Counted from the first letter of the stretch, positions 33,212-47,900 are shown. The stretch: DNA of 64,000 nucleotides from Trichosphaerium sp. ATCC 40318 (GCA_038496445.1 JALMLS010000074.1:62001-126000); one strand, 5' to 3'. Notes: a model not told the origin generated them from the letters alone. Numbers and translations: made by a program.

Positions 33212-35652
33212 TTAAAATAATGCCATAAGACACAATACGATTAAAGCAAATGAAGCAAGAACAACAGAGTTGGCTTCGCTGATTTGATTAGCAGAGGTAA
33301 CAGTACCAGGTGCTAGTGGTGGTTTGGTCTCGACTGGTGCTTCAGTAGGTGCCATTGTTGTAGGAGGTACAGCAGTAGTTGGAGCTTCAGTAGTTGGAGG
33401 CTTTGTCTCTACAGGAGCAGCAGTAAGTGTGGTTGGTGCTTCAGTTGTAGGCGGCTTAGTTTCTACAGGTGCTGCTGAGGTTGGAACGTCTGTGAATGTT
33501 GAAGAAGGAGACTTTGTAGGTGGTTTTGTTGATGGTTCTGCAGTAGGTGCAGATGTTACTACGCCTTGTGGTGCGTTAGTGGTAGGACCTGGAGTAGGTT
33601 CTTTTGTTTCAGTAGGAGAGACAGGTTGGTTTGTTACACTTGAGTCCTTGATATTGACAGATCCACGAACATTGTTAACTTGTCCATTAGTGAACTGTAC
33701 AGCTACTTCAACAGCATGAACACCAGCCAAACCTGGAGCAGCGTCGCTGGAGTAAGGAGAAGAGTTATCTGTTGTGCTACAAACATGTCAGAGAATGCGT
33801 TGTTAGCAGAGTGATAAACGTACACAAGAGTGCTTGATTGGATTGTTGCTATTGGAGGAGTGATTTTGAAGATTACTGATTTTACAGGCACAGAGCTAAT
33901 AATAGTTGCAGCGACAGAAAATTCGCTGTCAGTGAGGTCAGTGATAGCGACTTCAACATCAGGATCAATATCTTTGGTTAAACCACCGCTTACGAAAGTC
34001 AAAGATACTTTCTAGAGGAAAGTAAGTCTAACTGTTTCAAAGTTGTCCGTGGTTTGAACGTACAGCATCATCAAGAGGAGTAGATAGAGTTTGTGAAACG
34101 AGTGTGCTGAAGAAGGTAGCTGGATGAGCGCCTAGAAGCATAGGAGCGCCATTTGGGAAACCAGCACCAGCGCCAATCTCGACAGAGAGATCACTCAAAT
34201 CGGTACCTGGAGGTGCAGAGTATTCAAAGCACATCCAAGATAGTTCACCGGAAGTAATGTCATCTGGGTTACCTGTGAACTAAAGTCTTGATTAGTTTAA
34301 AGATTGTGAATATAAAGTACTTACAGGTCCAGAGAAACCGCTCCAGTTGTTCAATACAAGAGGAGAGTTGGCGTTGTTGAATCCAGAGCCAGTGTTTTGG
34401 TTTGGATCAAAGGTGAATGGAAGGACAGCGTCCATATCAGGACCACGTCCTCCTTCCAAGTTGCAGAGAAGCTTTGCGTCAAGAATTTGTACAGCTACAT
34501 TGCTGCTACCCATACCGCAAGAACATGTCTCACCAGGAGTAGGTTTGAAAGTAGCAATTGGAATACAGAAGTTGTTTCCGACTAAGAAAGAGGCAATTAG
34601 ATAAGACACTTGAATGTAGCTGTGAAAACGTACACAAGTATACACCACGTGGTACATCAGTAGCAAGTCCGTTGGCTTCTACGCTTCTTTTTCCTTTATT
34701 AAAGGAAGGTTGAACTTCAAAACAGTTGACGCCATCTGGTAAGTCGCTTGTACAATCAAATCCAGCGTTACACCAGACTCCAGGATCGGTCTACAAAATA
34801 TTAGACGGATGATATAGAAAGTTGAAAAGCTCAAAAAAACGTACACCGTTGATTGCTGTAGAGCATTGGCATTGACTTGGAGCGCTTTGAAGTACTCCAT
34901 TAGAGTCACAACATGTACCACCGCAGTGAGTATCACATGCATTAGGTTCAGCTATAAACATAGTAAGTCAAGCTGTTTTAATATAAAGCTACTATGACAT
35001 ACGTTCCAAAAAGGTATCGTCTGGTAAACTGCAATCAGTTGAGGTTACACCATCTTCACAACCACTTTCACGACAGCAAGAACCGGTAACTAAAGCGATA
35101 TTCGTTAATACAAAGAAGAAGAAGGAGTGTAACAAGTTGATCATTATGTTCATGTTGAAAACAAAAAATAACGTACTATCTGGACATTGTCTGCCATCAC
35201 CATTTATGGTACCACCGCAACCATAACCGGCTCTGAAGTTACATCCAGGGCAGAAATCAGTCCATGTTTGAAAACAGTTTCCTCTTGAGCAGCAAGCGCC
35301 TAAAAAATTAAACGTAAGCCCAACTAATCCAAAAAAACAAATCGAGTTTGTGTGCTCGGAGTTTCGTTAATTATCTAATCAAAAACTACGAAGTTTGCAA
35401 TTACTTTTGTACTACGATATACGTACCACATGTGTATCCTGAGCTACAGTCTCCTCCGTTTCTGAAAGTACCGTTGCTCGCAGTACAGTCACCAAATGTT
35501 GTTTCTACGCATCCTTTACCATCAGAGCCATCAGGTCTGACGAAATCAACACAACAAGCGCCTGTGGCGTTTTGTGGGATTGTAATCTGAACACAGCATG
35601 AAGCAATGCTTACTATTGCTAGTATAGCTAATGTAGAACGTATGCTTATCAT
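33212..35652 (-). CDS. Cys-rich, mucin-stalked, probably GPI-anchored surface protein
   Basis: The start MISIRSTLAILAIVSIASCC is a signal peptide. Four to five short Cys-rich modules follow, each in its own exon: ACCVDFVRPDGSDGKGCVET, ACCSRGNCFQTWTDFCPGCN, GSCCRESGCEDGVTSTDCSL and GGTCCDSNGVLQSAPSQC. The shared pattern is (G/A)xCC...C. A larger beta-type domain comes next (FCIPIATFKPTPGETCSCGM, LPFTFDPNQNTGSGFNNANS, MCFEYSAPPGTDLSDLSVEI). Then there is a long Pro/Thr stalk with tandem APVETKPPTTEAPTT units. The last 19 residues (NSVVLASFALIVLCLMALF) are hydrophobic and end the protein, preceded by Ser/Asn/Ala, the arrangement of a GPI-attachment signal. The likely role is cell-surface coat or adhesion. 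About eleven exons. Confidence 0.75.
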
Positions 35653-36873
35653 TTAAGATACGTTGTGAGTTGATTATTACTTGAAGAAACTGAACACAAA
35701 ACAAGTAATTTGCAACTTGCAAGTTGCAATAAAATTGCGAATTTTAACGAAAATTCACAAAAAAAGATTAAATTCCCGTACACTTCCAAAAAGCAAGCAG
35801 TAATTTTTCTTGTTACGTATATTGACGTCATATGATAGCGTTTGAGAAAAAATAAAAAAAAGGTGTTCAAATAGTAAATTAGGAAACTCTTGAGATTGCA
35901 ACTTGCAACACACTCTATTTTACAAAAAGGAACTTTGTTTGTATAATACTAAATGTATTTTAGTAAACCTAGAGGTAATACAGCAAGATAAACTATTTTG
36001 AAGGAAAGAAATTTCATATTTTTGCCGAAAATGCCGCGAAAACGATGCAGTTCCCAAACTCGCTGTCGTGCTTGCTATGAACGTCTTTCCGATAAGAAAA
36101 ATGCTAGGAATGTGTTGTTTCCTTACGCAAAGCGCAGGTACCGTGCAGTCGTATCCGCGTATCACAAACTATGGCAATTGGAAGTAGTTTGTTTACTAAA
36201 AATATCTGAACTTTATTATTTTGTACACGTTTCGAGTAAGTCGTAGGTGAGTGGTTGTACCGTACTATGTTCGCACAGTATCCAACGTGGTATGATACCT
36301 ATTCAAAATGAAGTTAGTCTACTAATATGCACAATGCAACTACTAGAACGCGGCTACAATCATCGTAGATCAAAACTAATGTATTTCAAGCGACGACTGG
36401 TTCAAGATGGCTGACGAGATAAAACAACATGTAAAAAGATACATGAGCGTAAATATCTTTGACAGTAGTTACTATTTGTAAGCAGATGGCAAACAACTAC
36501 CAATAAACAGCTAATCGTTTAGTAATTGGAAGAATTTACCACCACTTTGTAAGCTAGCCAAATGCCATGTTGGTGCATTGTAGGTAATATCGTGTGCTAC
36601 CACTTTATTTGGTGGTGTTGCAACCCTTTTGATAAAACGTTATACGACATACTAGCATAGCACTGATTACAACTATTAAATAAGAAAAAAGTAGGATTTA
36701 GTGCGTTGTGAACAGGTACTAACGTTTGTTTACAAGTCTTCAATGCTGCAAGTTCTGTTTAACTTTGTATATTCCTTTGTTCCATTAAAAAATAAACAGG
36801 TAGCAATCAATTGCCTACTTAAGGACTAGTTTATTGTTCCACGTTTATTTGCCTCTACTCCTCTCCTTTCACC
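35653..36873. other. Intergenic region with one doubtful small ORF
   Basis: This 1.2-kb stretch has no firm gene. An ORF on the plus strand from ATG at 36030 to 36246 encodes MPRKRCSSQTRCRACYERLS followed by basic residues (PYAKRRYRAVVSAYHKLW); the CxxC spacing could be a zinc knuckle and the 3' part may be intron. Otherwise the sequence is AT-rich, with a TGACGTCA at about 35824. It includes the promoter of the Cys-rich gene on the left and of the hydrolase on the right. Confidence 0.4.
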
Positions 36874-37969
36874 ATGCTGATTACAGAAACAATCGTAGAC
36901 ATTGATACTAAGACGGGTAAAATGCGTCTCCACGTCTTCAGGCCCCTTGTTGATGGAGCTGTCAAATTTGGCGCTGTTATAGTGTATTCAGAGATATACC
37001 AAGTCACTGGTGCGTAAAAAACGGAAATGTACTAAACAAAAACTCCATAAAGCAGTAAAATACGGCACGAACATATATTGTCTATTTGCAATGCATACGA
37101 TACCATTTTAAGCTACTTCTTGATTTTTAGCGTGTCAAACTCTTTATTTTAGGCCCAGTAGAGCGTCTTGCGCGTAAGTACGCCGCTCAAGGCCTTATAG
37201 TGGTAGCTCCAGAAGTTTATCACGAAATGGAACCGTTGGGCACTGTACTACCATATGACGGTCCAGGAACAGATAGAGGTGCGCGAAGAATGCCTGTCTA
37301 AACAATTAACTAACTTGTGTACAAGGCAATGCGAATAAACTGAAAAAAACAATAGCTGATTTCGATTCTGACGCGAAATCACTTGTTGACTACCTTATAA
37401 AACGTGATGACTGTAATGGTAGAATAGGTACATTTGGTTTATGCCTTGGCGGCCATCTAGCACTTCGTGCAGCTATTTCAGAATCACCACGTGTTCTTGC
37501 TTCAGCTTGTTTCTTTCCAACAGATATTCATACACCAAAGTCCTTGGGTAAGGATGGTAACGATACCCTTGCTAGAATAGGTGATGCTAAGCCACCTTGT
37601 GAGCTTCTTATGGTATTTGGTAAACAAGATAACCATACACCACAAAAGGAAGCAATAAACGTGCGTTGTAAATGCAATATCTTTCAACAAAAAGTTTTTC
37701 GAAATGTCACAAGTTCCCTTTGTTAAATGGAAGTTTAGGTTATTAGAACTGCAATGCTCGATGCCGATCTTGATTTTAGCTGGTTAGAGTTGAATGTCAG
37801 ACATGCTTTCTTGCGTGACGAGCTATCAAAAGGACGCTATGACGCTCCTTTGGCTCAACATACGCTTGCTCTTTCAGTTGAGCTATTTCAACGCCGTTTA
37901 ATTCTTGGTGTACCATCACAATCGAAACTGACTCCACAAAAGACAGCACAAGGTCCTCAAAACTGCTAA
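36874..37969 (+). CDS. Dienelactone hydrolase-family alpha/beta hydrolase
   Basis: The start is MLITETIVDIDTKTGKMRLH. The exons encode the DLH fold: FGAVIVYSEIYQVTG, PVERLARKYAAQGLIVVAPE, DCNGRIGTFGLCLGGHLALR, CELLMVFGKQDNHTP and WLELNVRHAFLRDE. The nucleophile is Cys in G-L-C-L-G-G, the usual DLH nucleophile-elbow motif GxCxGG. The acid is the Asp of GKQDNHTP and the base is the His of NVRHAFLRD, so the triad looks complete. About 270 residues over five exons, a normal family length. It probably cleaves a lactone or ester in the cytosol; the substrate is unknown. Confidence 0.88.
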
Positions 37970-38226
37970 ATGGTCTATAATTGTCATGTAATTAGAAAAA
38001 CTTTTGAACATAAAATTTTTTTTTGACTTTTTTGCGAATTTAGGCCCGAACCAAGTTTGGCCTCCAAAAAGCGTCACTTCCGAAATCGTCTGTCAGGACT
38101 GTTTTATATCTTGTTGTAGTATGTAACGTGACCGGTTTTGGTTGTACTAAGTGACATAAAAGTCGCCTAAGGCTTAAACGAATTGTTTGTTGCCTTTTTT
38201 GCCTATTCGGCTGGTGGCAACCAAAG

Positions 38227-38745
38227 ATGTGTGAATCCGCGCCTAGCGGTAAAAACCAACACAATGAGATGGTTTTTGATGAGTATGTCTATTACTACCA
38301 CTGGGATAAGTTAGAGGGGTTACAATGTGAAGCTATGCTTACTAATACGTGTAAATCGAAGTTTGAATCAGGTTTGATTGCGTTTTACAGTTTTCTTTAT
38401 TTAAAAATACTGTAGAGGAACCGCACTACTTTCTAGTACAACAAAACATGGTGGTACAACATATGACAGCTAATTTACTAAAAGTTTAACCCTGCCTGTC
38501 ATGTAGGTTTGTGTACAATGTGCTAAGTCTATTCGCTCTTGTATTTCATGGGATACACCATTGATGTATTTAGAGAACCTGAAGTTGAACAGGTACAGTT
38601 TTTTTTTGACGCGGACGGGAAAACTCTTATCGTCCTTTCTAGGGAGTGTCATTGTTGTATAGCTACCCAATTCGCTGAAGTTACACTCAAAAATCACCGT
38701 TTACATAAGAAAAGGACGGGGAAAGCAAGAAGGAAAATGTGTTAG
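38227..38745 (+). CDS. Small CxxC protein, probable zinc-binding
   Basis: Four exons join in frame. Exon 1 begins MCESAPSGKNQHNEMVFDEY and contains HWDKLEGLQCEAMLTNTC. Exon 2 gives EEPHYFLVQQNMVVQHMTAN. Exon 3 gives VCVQCAKSIRSCISWDTPLM. Exon 4 gives ECHCCIATQFAEVTLKNHRL and a basic end HKKRTGKARRKMC. The pairs CVQC and ECHCC, with further Cys in exon 1, suggest one zinc site. Length is about 120 residues with no signal peptide. The family is not recognised. Confidence 0.6.
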
Positions 38746-38986
38746 TGGTTTTGTTAAAAGTTGTACTTTTTGTTCTGACCTTTTTAGACTTGAAAGATTA
38801 TTGCGGTATAACCACTTTGAAACACAACTCAGCATGCTCTATTACACGTGTACGACAATAGATATGAAATATGACGTTTTCTAATACAATATTATAAGAC
38901 ACCGATATGTGGTAATCGCTACACAGGCACGTGATTACAACTCGAAAAATTTACAGAAAAAAAAAAGAAAACACTACGATTTAACA

Positions 38987-41900
38987 CTCTATTCATCTAG
39001 CCTTTAATCTTGATCTACCACTGGCTTCAGCAACTTCGTTTGTATCGAGACTTGAAAAAATTCCTTTAGACCTTAGTGATGCGAGTTGGAGTCTAAGAGA
39101 TAAAATCGATACCAAAATCTTCTCAAAACTTGATGTGAGAGGGAAAAGAAAGAAAGTTAACTTAGTTTGGATAGTAGTACGCATTGACAGACACCTTAAA
39201 CCAAAACATTTGCGACCTTTGTTTAAAGCTCATAATTGTCTTAGGTCCCTTCATTATTCGCATTAGAACGACCGCTTAAAGCCATGAGAATACTACAGGC
39301 ATCGCTAAGTGCCATGTTTTTAATGTACTAATGGCTCTCTGTGTAGGGTGTTGAAAGTAAGCCAGACGCCGGCACTATAAACAAGAACCTTCTTGAAAAC
39401 TTAGAGAAACTTCGCAGTACCAAACGCGCTGTTGAGGATTTAATACCACGAAACCTTGATGGATACAAAGGTCCCACAACACAAAGTACCAATCCAATAC
39501 CACGTGAATCGTCAAGCAACTACCTACCACAGACGGGATACACACAGCCTCAAACGTATAGCTACCAAATGCCACAGAACCCATCTGGGTACTCATCGTC
39601 TACTGCGAGTACTCCTGGAGTAGTGCAAGCATTAACAGCTCCACGGAGGTATAAGCGGTCGAATGCAAGAAAAGGGCCTGTTCCGCCCTCGCCAAGTGGC
39701 GAGTACTCTCTTGGAGAGTACTACTCCACGGGGAGCGATAGCTCAACTAAATCGATGTGGTTGACTTATACTTATTCTACAGAATCCAACAAAAAGGAAA
39801 AGAGTAGTAGAATTATTGGATCTACGGCGTATAGAAAGAGTACTAAAGCTAGGTATTCTGTGAGCACTCTGTCAAATAAAAACAGACTTGACACAGCATT
39901 GGGCATAGATAGCACTAATTCTAGTGTCTCTGGATACAGTGGATCAGATGTATCTACAGACTTGGCCGTAGAGTATACTACTGATGCGTCAGCACCAGAA
40001 TATACACAAGACAGCGGTGATGAGTCTGCTGATACAGTAGAATATACACAAGATGGCGACAGTGATAGTGATGATAGTGATGCATCAGGGAATGAGGCTG
40101 TTGATTATTCTATTGCACAGTCGAGTTTATTATATGGTGGAGATTCTGGTATCTTTTTTTAGTTTACATCTTTATTGTCTCACTGATATTTAGTAAAAGA
40201 CTCACAGTATATTTATACAACACAAGATGACGACTCTTGTAGCGGTGGCAGTGGAGATGATAGTTTGCTTTATGGTTCAGTTATGAACTCGAACACTTAT
40301 ACTCAATCAGTGGTACAAGACGTTTGACATGCCTACACGTGCTCATAACGGTATTTAGGTACCCCAATCTAATCCCTCAAAGAATGAGAGCAACAAAGGC
40401 GAAAATGATAGTTCTTCCTTGCCCAGAGGTACAATATTGTTGTTTATTTATTTTAAAGTTAACATGCTTGTTAAAGATTGGAACTCTGAGTTTCAAGAAT
40501 TGTTCTCAGCTGAAAAAACTGGCAGTGTTGATGAAAGATTAAGTCAACTATATAAACTCCACACTCTCAGCCAAGAATTTATTACATTAGCAAGCCTTGC
40601 TGGACGGTAATTATTTGAAGTTATTTGTAGGATTTTTTTTGTTCTTATTGTTCATGCTCTAGTATTATCATTGATGAACGTGACTTGAAAGGAAAAAGTA
40701 AGACAATCCCTCCTGTTAATGTCGGTGGTGTTGCTGGTGGCGAGAAAGTACGTATTGATTGAATTGTAATTGACTAAGTTCTTCTCGCCTATTAGTATAT
40801 TTATGGTGGCATATTCTTTAAGTTTGCTATTGATCCATATGGTATTTATGGTGGAGATGAGTTTGCTTCTAAAACAGCAGGTAACAAGAAGATAGAACTT
40901 TTTTTTTGAAAAGATGTTGTTCAATCGATGTTAAATGTTCATTACTAGGTCATGAGTTGAATGGATTGAAAGCATATTACCTTACGAAAATAAAAGGAAT
41001 GCATGTACCTTTTATGATGGTAATGGATTACAAAGGATATCGTCTTATTGGTAGGACAAACACTGTTTTTAGCACATGTCTAAAATGTTTATTTAAGCAA
41101 CGACATGCCTTCCCATAAAAGGTAGCAGCAGTCTAATATACGGAAGTTCTAATGGCGGTAAAACCGTTCACAAAGATGATCCTAAACTGAATGCTATGAT
41201 GGAAGAAGCAGCAAAGAAATTACACATCAAAGAACATCGAGTACGTGTTGTTCAATATCAAGAAAGCTGTAACCTTTTTCGCTAGGTTGGAACTACACAA
41301 ACCAAATCTATTCATGGTCCAGTGGACATTGAAGGTCATAAAGGTTCAGATGGAAGGTAGTGAATTATTTGATGAGTTGTTTTCAATAAATTATAGGTAT
41401 TACGTTCTAGACACAGCACGTGTATTCCCGCCTGTACGTTGTTAACAAAGTTTTCTTTACTTTTTTTTTTTTTGACTTTTAACTAAGGAACCGTTGCTTC
41501 AAACCTTTATTGGTGTGATAATTCCGGCAGATCATAGACAAAGTACATTTGCTGCGCCTAAAAACAATAAAAACCAAGTAAGATATGATGTCTTCATTAA
41601 TCTGATGCGTAAGTTGTTTCTCTGTCTTCATTGTATTGATGTTTTACCTCTGTAGCGATTAAAGAGATACAACTTCCAGCAAAGTCTTTTTACCAACAGG
41701 TAAAGAAGATGCTGGATGTTTATGCAACGGAGTTTTACGCTGATACATGTGACATAAGCAAAGAAGCATTTCCAGAAGGTTTGATTTTTTCCTTTATTTT
41801 GTAAAATTGCTGAAGTATTTATTCATTCAAGGTGATTTGTACCATGTACAACCTGTTTTTGCTAGTGATATGGATAGATTAAAAACGAATAAACTTATCA

Positions 41901-44900
41901 ATTCACGTGCTTCTACAATTGCTGGGAAAATAATAATCGGTGATTGTGTGCTTGTACTCAAAGGTAAGTGAAACATGTTTTTTTTGTGCTAATTTTGTTT
42001 GGTTCAAAGGGCGAAAGGCTAGCCATTTATACAAGTTACTGCGCTTTTCATTCTTTCAAGTGTTGAAACAGAAATTTCCAGATAGACCTTTATCATCTGA
42101 TGCTTTTACACGGTTTGGTGTTCTTGATAAACAAGAACACAATAAGGAAGTAAGAGAATCTTTCTTATATCTTCTTGGAGAACACTGGCAATCATGCTTG
42201 AAAGAAATGGAGGTATTTGATAGCTTCATATACTGTCTAACTTATGATTCATTATAGTCGCCTTCTTTCAGACCTACACAACGTGAGCTGATATCTTATT
42301 TGCATGGCAAAGGATTTAACATGAGATACTTGGGTTTGTTTCTTCAGTTTCTCTGCTATCACAACTAAGCTATTTATTAAAGGATACATCCGTCCTCAGG
42401 TTTCTACACTACCTGGTGGAGATGCTTTACAATCAATGCTGCTGTTAGAAATGATCGCACGTGTTACGAAAGGATATTTGAGGTACAAAACCTGCACTAG
42501 TATGAAGTTAACTAGATCAATTATTTAGGAAACGCCTGCAAGCTGTTCGTGTTGTTGAAGCTCCAAGAATAATAGTGAATCACTTTAACTTGATATTTGG
42601 TGATTCTGATGCTTCAGATCACTTCTGGACAACGTTTGTCAAGATCCAGCTAGGTACACTATGAACAACACTGTCTTTATATTAACAGCTTGTTTAAAGT
42701 CGCCAAGTTTGCTGTGTACGGAGGATTGGCATTAACACAAAAGGAATTATTGCATTCTCATGACTTGAGAACAAGGTTACCTTTACTACACTCTTTCTAT
42801 CACGTGCTTATAACGATTAGTGTAAACATGATTAGTCTTTTCCAATTGATGCAAGAAAAAGTCGGGATAAAGTTTAAACCACACGTGCAGGTACTAACAA
42901 TATTAAAACGAGTATCTTGCGATACCACTTTTTTGTTTAATCGATGGGAACGTATTCTGAGGTTTTTTAGGACAGCATCATTGAAAATCGTGATTTTCTA
43001 AAAACAATGTTTCCATTTGCAGAATCTGATGTAGAAGAACTAATTGTTCTTGAAAAGAATATTCTGTATCCAGAACTAACAAAAAACATAATCGATTTAA
43101 TCCATGAAAAGACAAGCAGTACAGAAGGTATAGTTTAAACTTAAAACGTTGACAAAAGCTATTAGTTTTTTTCTTACTTTTTTCTTGTAAAGGTGTTATT
43201 GACTATGAACAACGTAATGAACTTTATGTAAAATTCTTTGGTAGCAAAAGTAAACAAGTAGCTATAAACTACATGAATAATGCATGGGATCTATGTAAGA
43301 CCAAGTCTTACTCAGCTATGGCTTTAGTTATAGATAAATCGTTAAACATTTTTAACGATAATTGGTCTTCGACGCCACTTGAGCTTACTGTTAAAGCTCG
43401 CTACATGCAAGGCGTAGCGGCCTTGGATATGAAACAATATGAACTATCAGAGAGGTTACTTCGTGCGTCATACTGGGCTTTGACTGTTCTTTCTGGATCA
43501 AGGTAAGAAAGCGTTAAAATCCATCTCTCTTACCAACTGTAGTGACCAGCCACAAAATCATGTTGGAAGTCTTGAAGTAGATACACCATTTGCGATATAT
43601 ATATTGGCTAAGCTAGCAACGGCGTTGCATCACCAAGGAAAGTTGAGCCAAGCGACAGTATTTGCAAGCAAGTTTGTACATCTTTGGAGGTAACTCCTTT
43701 TTACCAAATTATTGTTGGCTTTCTTGTGACTTTACCTTTTTTTCTAGATTCTATGGTGTGTATAAGGTAGATAAGAACACAAAACATACCGATTACTTTG
43801 GAAAAGTAGTATTCGGATTGGCTGCAACTAGCATGATGTGGCAGTTTGTACGCAGATTTGATTTTCTTTCAGTTTTTTTCTTAGTAGCTAGTTTAACTTA
43901 TTGCCAAAAAAACCCTCACATCGCTTTAGTTATCAACGAAGAATGGAAGTGATACAAAAAATATTGGTGTTGCATTGTTCGAAAAAGATTTTGTGACTGT
44001 TGAGCCATGGCAAAGAAAAAGTGAATACTATAAACTTTTTAACATTACAAAATGGTTTTCTGAAGCTAATTCGTCAGATACACCCATTGAAACACTTGAA
44101 ACATCAAGTACGTTTATGATGATAGATTATCTCGTATCACACCTAAATTGCTCGTGATAGTATCCTTGAGCTCATTGAAGGAGTACAGTGGTAGACTGTT
44201 GTCACCAAAGGTATGAAAGTCTTTTTGTTGTTTTTATTAAACAAACCAAGCTCATGGATCTCTATGTCCGGAGATGTATACACAGGCATCACTTCTACAT
44301 TAGCAGTACGTTTCTTCCATTTATTACTATGGTCAACCTAATGATCGCTCGTAGCTGTAAGTTACTTGTTACCTACAAGTAGGCGTAGAGCGTTGAGGTG
44401 TGGTAGCTGTGCTCTTTCAATTAATGAACGGCCTGCTATTCGATATCCTTTATACACGATTAAAAAAAAAGGAGAGGAACCTAAAATGCCATGCAATGAT
44501 CAGTGTACAGTTAAAATAACTTATCAATGGAACTTTAACCCGTGCGTTTTTACAAGTGTGCTAGTAAGACTTATTTTGACTTTAAAAGAAACTTGTTTGG
44601 TGGACTTTTACAGGAATATTCAGATGCAAAGCTTCCTTTTGAGGTCGAAGCATTTAACTGGAAACCAGTAAATGAGTGTACTCAGGGTAATAAAACTTTT
44701 AACAAGTTGTCAGTATTCAAGCAGGAGAAAAAATACATTGTGTCTAGTACAGGTACCTTTTTTTCTTTTCTGTCAAAAAAGAACACGTGGCCTTCTTGTT
44801 GCTTAGTGTACTGTTAAGGCGAGGACTCTATTTCGTTTACATGTAATACCACGGAACACGTACTTATCTATGATGAAGTAGATGACCTACTTATGCTTTT

Positions 44901-47900
44901 TTTAGAGAGGATTTTATGGTATTTTTTTCAACTCCAGTGGGAAAAATCGTTTGGCAAAAAAAAGTTTTGAAGGTACACGTGGCAACGCATAAACTCAATA
45001 AAGTTTTGCTTCTTCATTCTAACCTTCTGTTGTAAATAATAGGAGCATTCATCAGTGTCATTGAACCAGGTACTATCAGAAAAATATAGAACGTTATGGC
45101 TGACCTTGCGCTTTTTCTGTAGAGCACCTGCTAATTGCAAAGAGTGTAAACTCTTCGTTTATATGTCCACAATTTGCCCGGAAAAACCCATATTTTGATG
45201 ACAGTAAAGTACTGTACGTAAACCATCAGTTCCATTAGAGCTTTTCACGAACAACTTCTTGTGTTTAGTGTATGGAAGTACTTCGGAACTGTAGACAGTA
45301 GCTACCTTGATGCACCAGGTTCAAACGATTCACATAAGTATGAAGAAAGTGTCAATTCTAGATTTGTCGTATTTACCCAAGATGGAGATTTGTGGCAATC
45401 TACTAGCAAAACACCAGTTGGTATGATGTTTGTTTTTTTTTCACATCCTTGTACTAATGATACTTGTAAAGACATACCAAAAATTGACAATTTCTACGGA
45501 GATGGTTGCACATATGATAAAGAGCACGTGCTTCAAACTTGTTGTTGGAAACTTACAATATTTTGAATTAGATTAGTTCAACCTTCTTTTATCCGTCTCA
45601 ATATCCCACCCAAAGTAAATGTATCAGAGATACATTTATCAGAGTCTCATTGTGCAATTTTGGATAGTACACAAGGTAATCTTTACACTTGGGGTAAAAA
45701 CTCCGTTGGACAGCTTGGTCAAGGAGACAAGGTAGAAAATTAAACAAATATGATTTTTACTTTCATCTCTAAGTCTTTTTACTCTAGACTGATCGTAAAA
45801 ACCCAAGACTTGTTGAATTTATAACAACCAAAATCAAGTATGTTTCCGTGACGTACAAGCGCACTTTTGTAATCTCTGTTGATGTACGTAATTAACAACG
45901 AGTTTTTTCGTATTTTTTTTTTTGAATTCGCAAAACAATAATGAAATATACTACCACGTGATGATTTCACGTGACCAACAATTGCGATTTTGTAACTCTA
46001 CTAAAAACAATGTCTGTTTAGAATGTATGTTATCAATGGGGATGGGACTTTAGTGAAGTTCCTATGGAGCTTCCAAATGATTACTTTGATTCACCTGAAC
46101 AACCACAGATAGTAGCATTCAGTGCTAGCACTTGTACATACTTTATTATCAGTTTACACAATATTTATCATTTGTTTAGCATTCCCAGAGTATGAATCAA
46201 AATCTTATTACTACAAAGAGCAAGCTTATAAAGCTACAGTATGCTATTACATCAGTAACGTAAGCAAATTGAATTTTCTTTGAAATTAGCTGCGTGCTAA
46301 TAAGTTACTTATAGGAAGGCTCAGTTTTTGGCAGTTATCATATAGGTATAAGTCTTTCGGTGTTTTTGCAGTACCTTGACACGTGATTTAGATGATGAGC
46401 TACTCAAACTCGAAAAAAAGAAAGCTGCAAAAGCCCCGTACGGCAAAGTCCTCACTCATAGTTACATTGACGAAACACGGCCCTAATAAGTTCTAGCCAA
46501 GATAACAATCTTTCAATGATGAATCTACACACGATTAAACGTGCTTATAAAATCACCAAAGCACCCCATGGAACTATATCCATTGCTGTTGGCAATGATT
46601 TCTCAATTTTTTTAACAAACGAAGGTGTACTTTATGGTACAGGGAAAAATCAAATTGGTCAGCTTGGAAGTCTTGTTAACATGTATGTGTTTGTATTGAG
46701 CTACTGTCAGTATTAACATACTTAAAAGAGACACTGAATCTTCTTTTGGGCACAAATGTTTACCAACACGGTTTGTTGAGATCGAAGGTAAGCTCATACA
46801 CAGGTACCTGTGGACTACCATTAATTACATGTTTCTAGTTAGTAACGAGCCTATTGTAAAGATTGCTGCCTCTAAAACAGTTGCATATGCCCTAAATGAG
46901 GCAGGCGAGCTTTTCTATTGGGGAGGGTACGCAAAACAGTTACATAGTTAGTTAATGTCAGTTTTTTATTGATTTTAGTTCAATCTTCACTCCAACTCTT
47001 TTCATGCCTCATGATCTTGGTCCTATATCAGAATTTGGTATTGGCGATTGTATGGTTATGAGTAAGAGAGGAGGAGTACCAAAAAATTTACTCAGTACGT
47101 ACAATCAACTCTTCCAAAATTTTGAAAAAAAAAAAGTTAGCATTTGAAACCATTTGCTATCTCTGTGATTTCACTCAATCTTGATCCTCTTTAATACTTT
47201 GTAAGGTATCACAAGGGGATTTAGAATTCCAAAAAAGGAAGAAGAAATAAAAGCCACTGAATTTACAGTCACCAGCGAAGAAAATGAAGGTAAAGCCTTA
47301 TGCACAGTTTTCGCAGAAAGTCAATCTTATCATCTTCCTTAGATGGTACTGTCAAAATTTCTTGGAGTTCTCCTGATGAGTGGACATATGTCGAACCTAC
47401 TAAAGAAATTATCATTGTACATCCAGAGGACCATGATATTAACCTAGAATTAATTGAAGACTACAAACATGCGTACTTTCAATGTAATATTCTTTCGTTT
47501 TTTGAAGGATAATGTGTTCTAACTTTGTGGTTTGTAGTTTGTGCGAAACTTGTACATGGTACTCTTGAAGGGAGTTTTGTAATAGATCCACAAGGAAAAA
47601 GTAATGAAGAGATGTTTAAACTCTCCTCAGTATGATCACTACTTTGGTTCTTTTTTTTTTCTTTTTTTTTAGCTGCTAAATTTGTTGTAGGGCCTTGTTC
47701 GAGGTGAAATGTATTATCCCTTCCTTTCAGTACATTGTTCTAGAAAATGGAAAGCGTCGTTACTTCTCAAAGGAGCAGATAAGAAGTGGACTATTTTAGC
47801 TACCTCAGAAGCATTCCAAACAAGATTCACTAAAACAGGTTACTTTAGAAACTTCAACATTGTTTGTTGCCTAATATTTGTTTTATTTAGAACTGTTGAC

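Noticed and set aside
33324-33719. Plus-strand ORF VVGGFVSTGAAVSVVGASVV
   Set aside because: Antisense shadow of the Pro/Thr stalk of the minus-strand surface protein.
36030-36246. Small basic CxxC ORF as a firm gene
   Set aside because: Only one Cys pair, end runs into AT-rich sequence, no supporting exon; kept only as a remark in the spacer entry.
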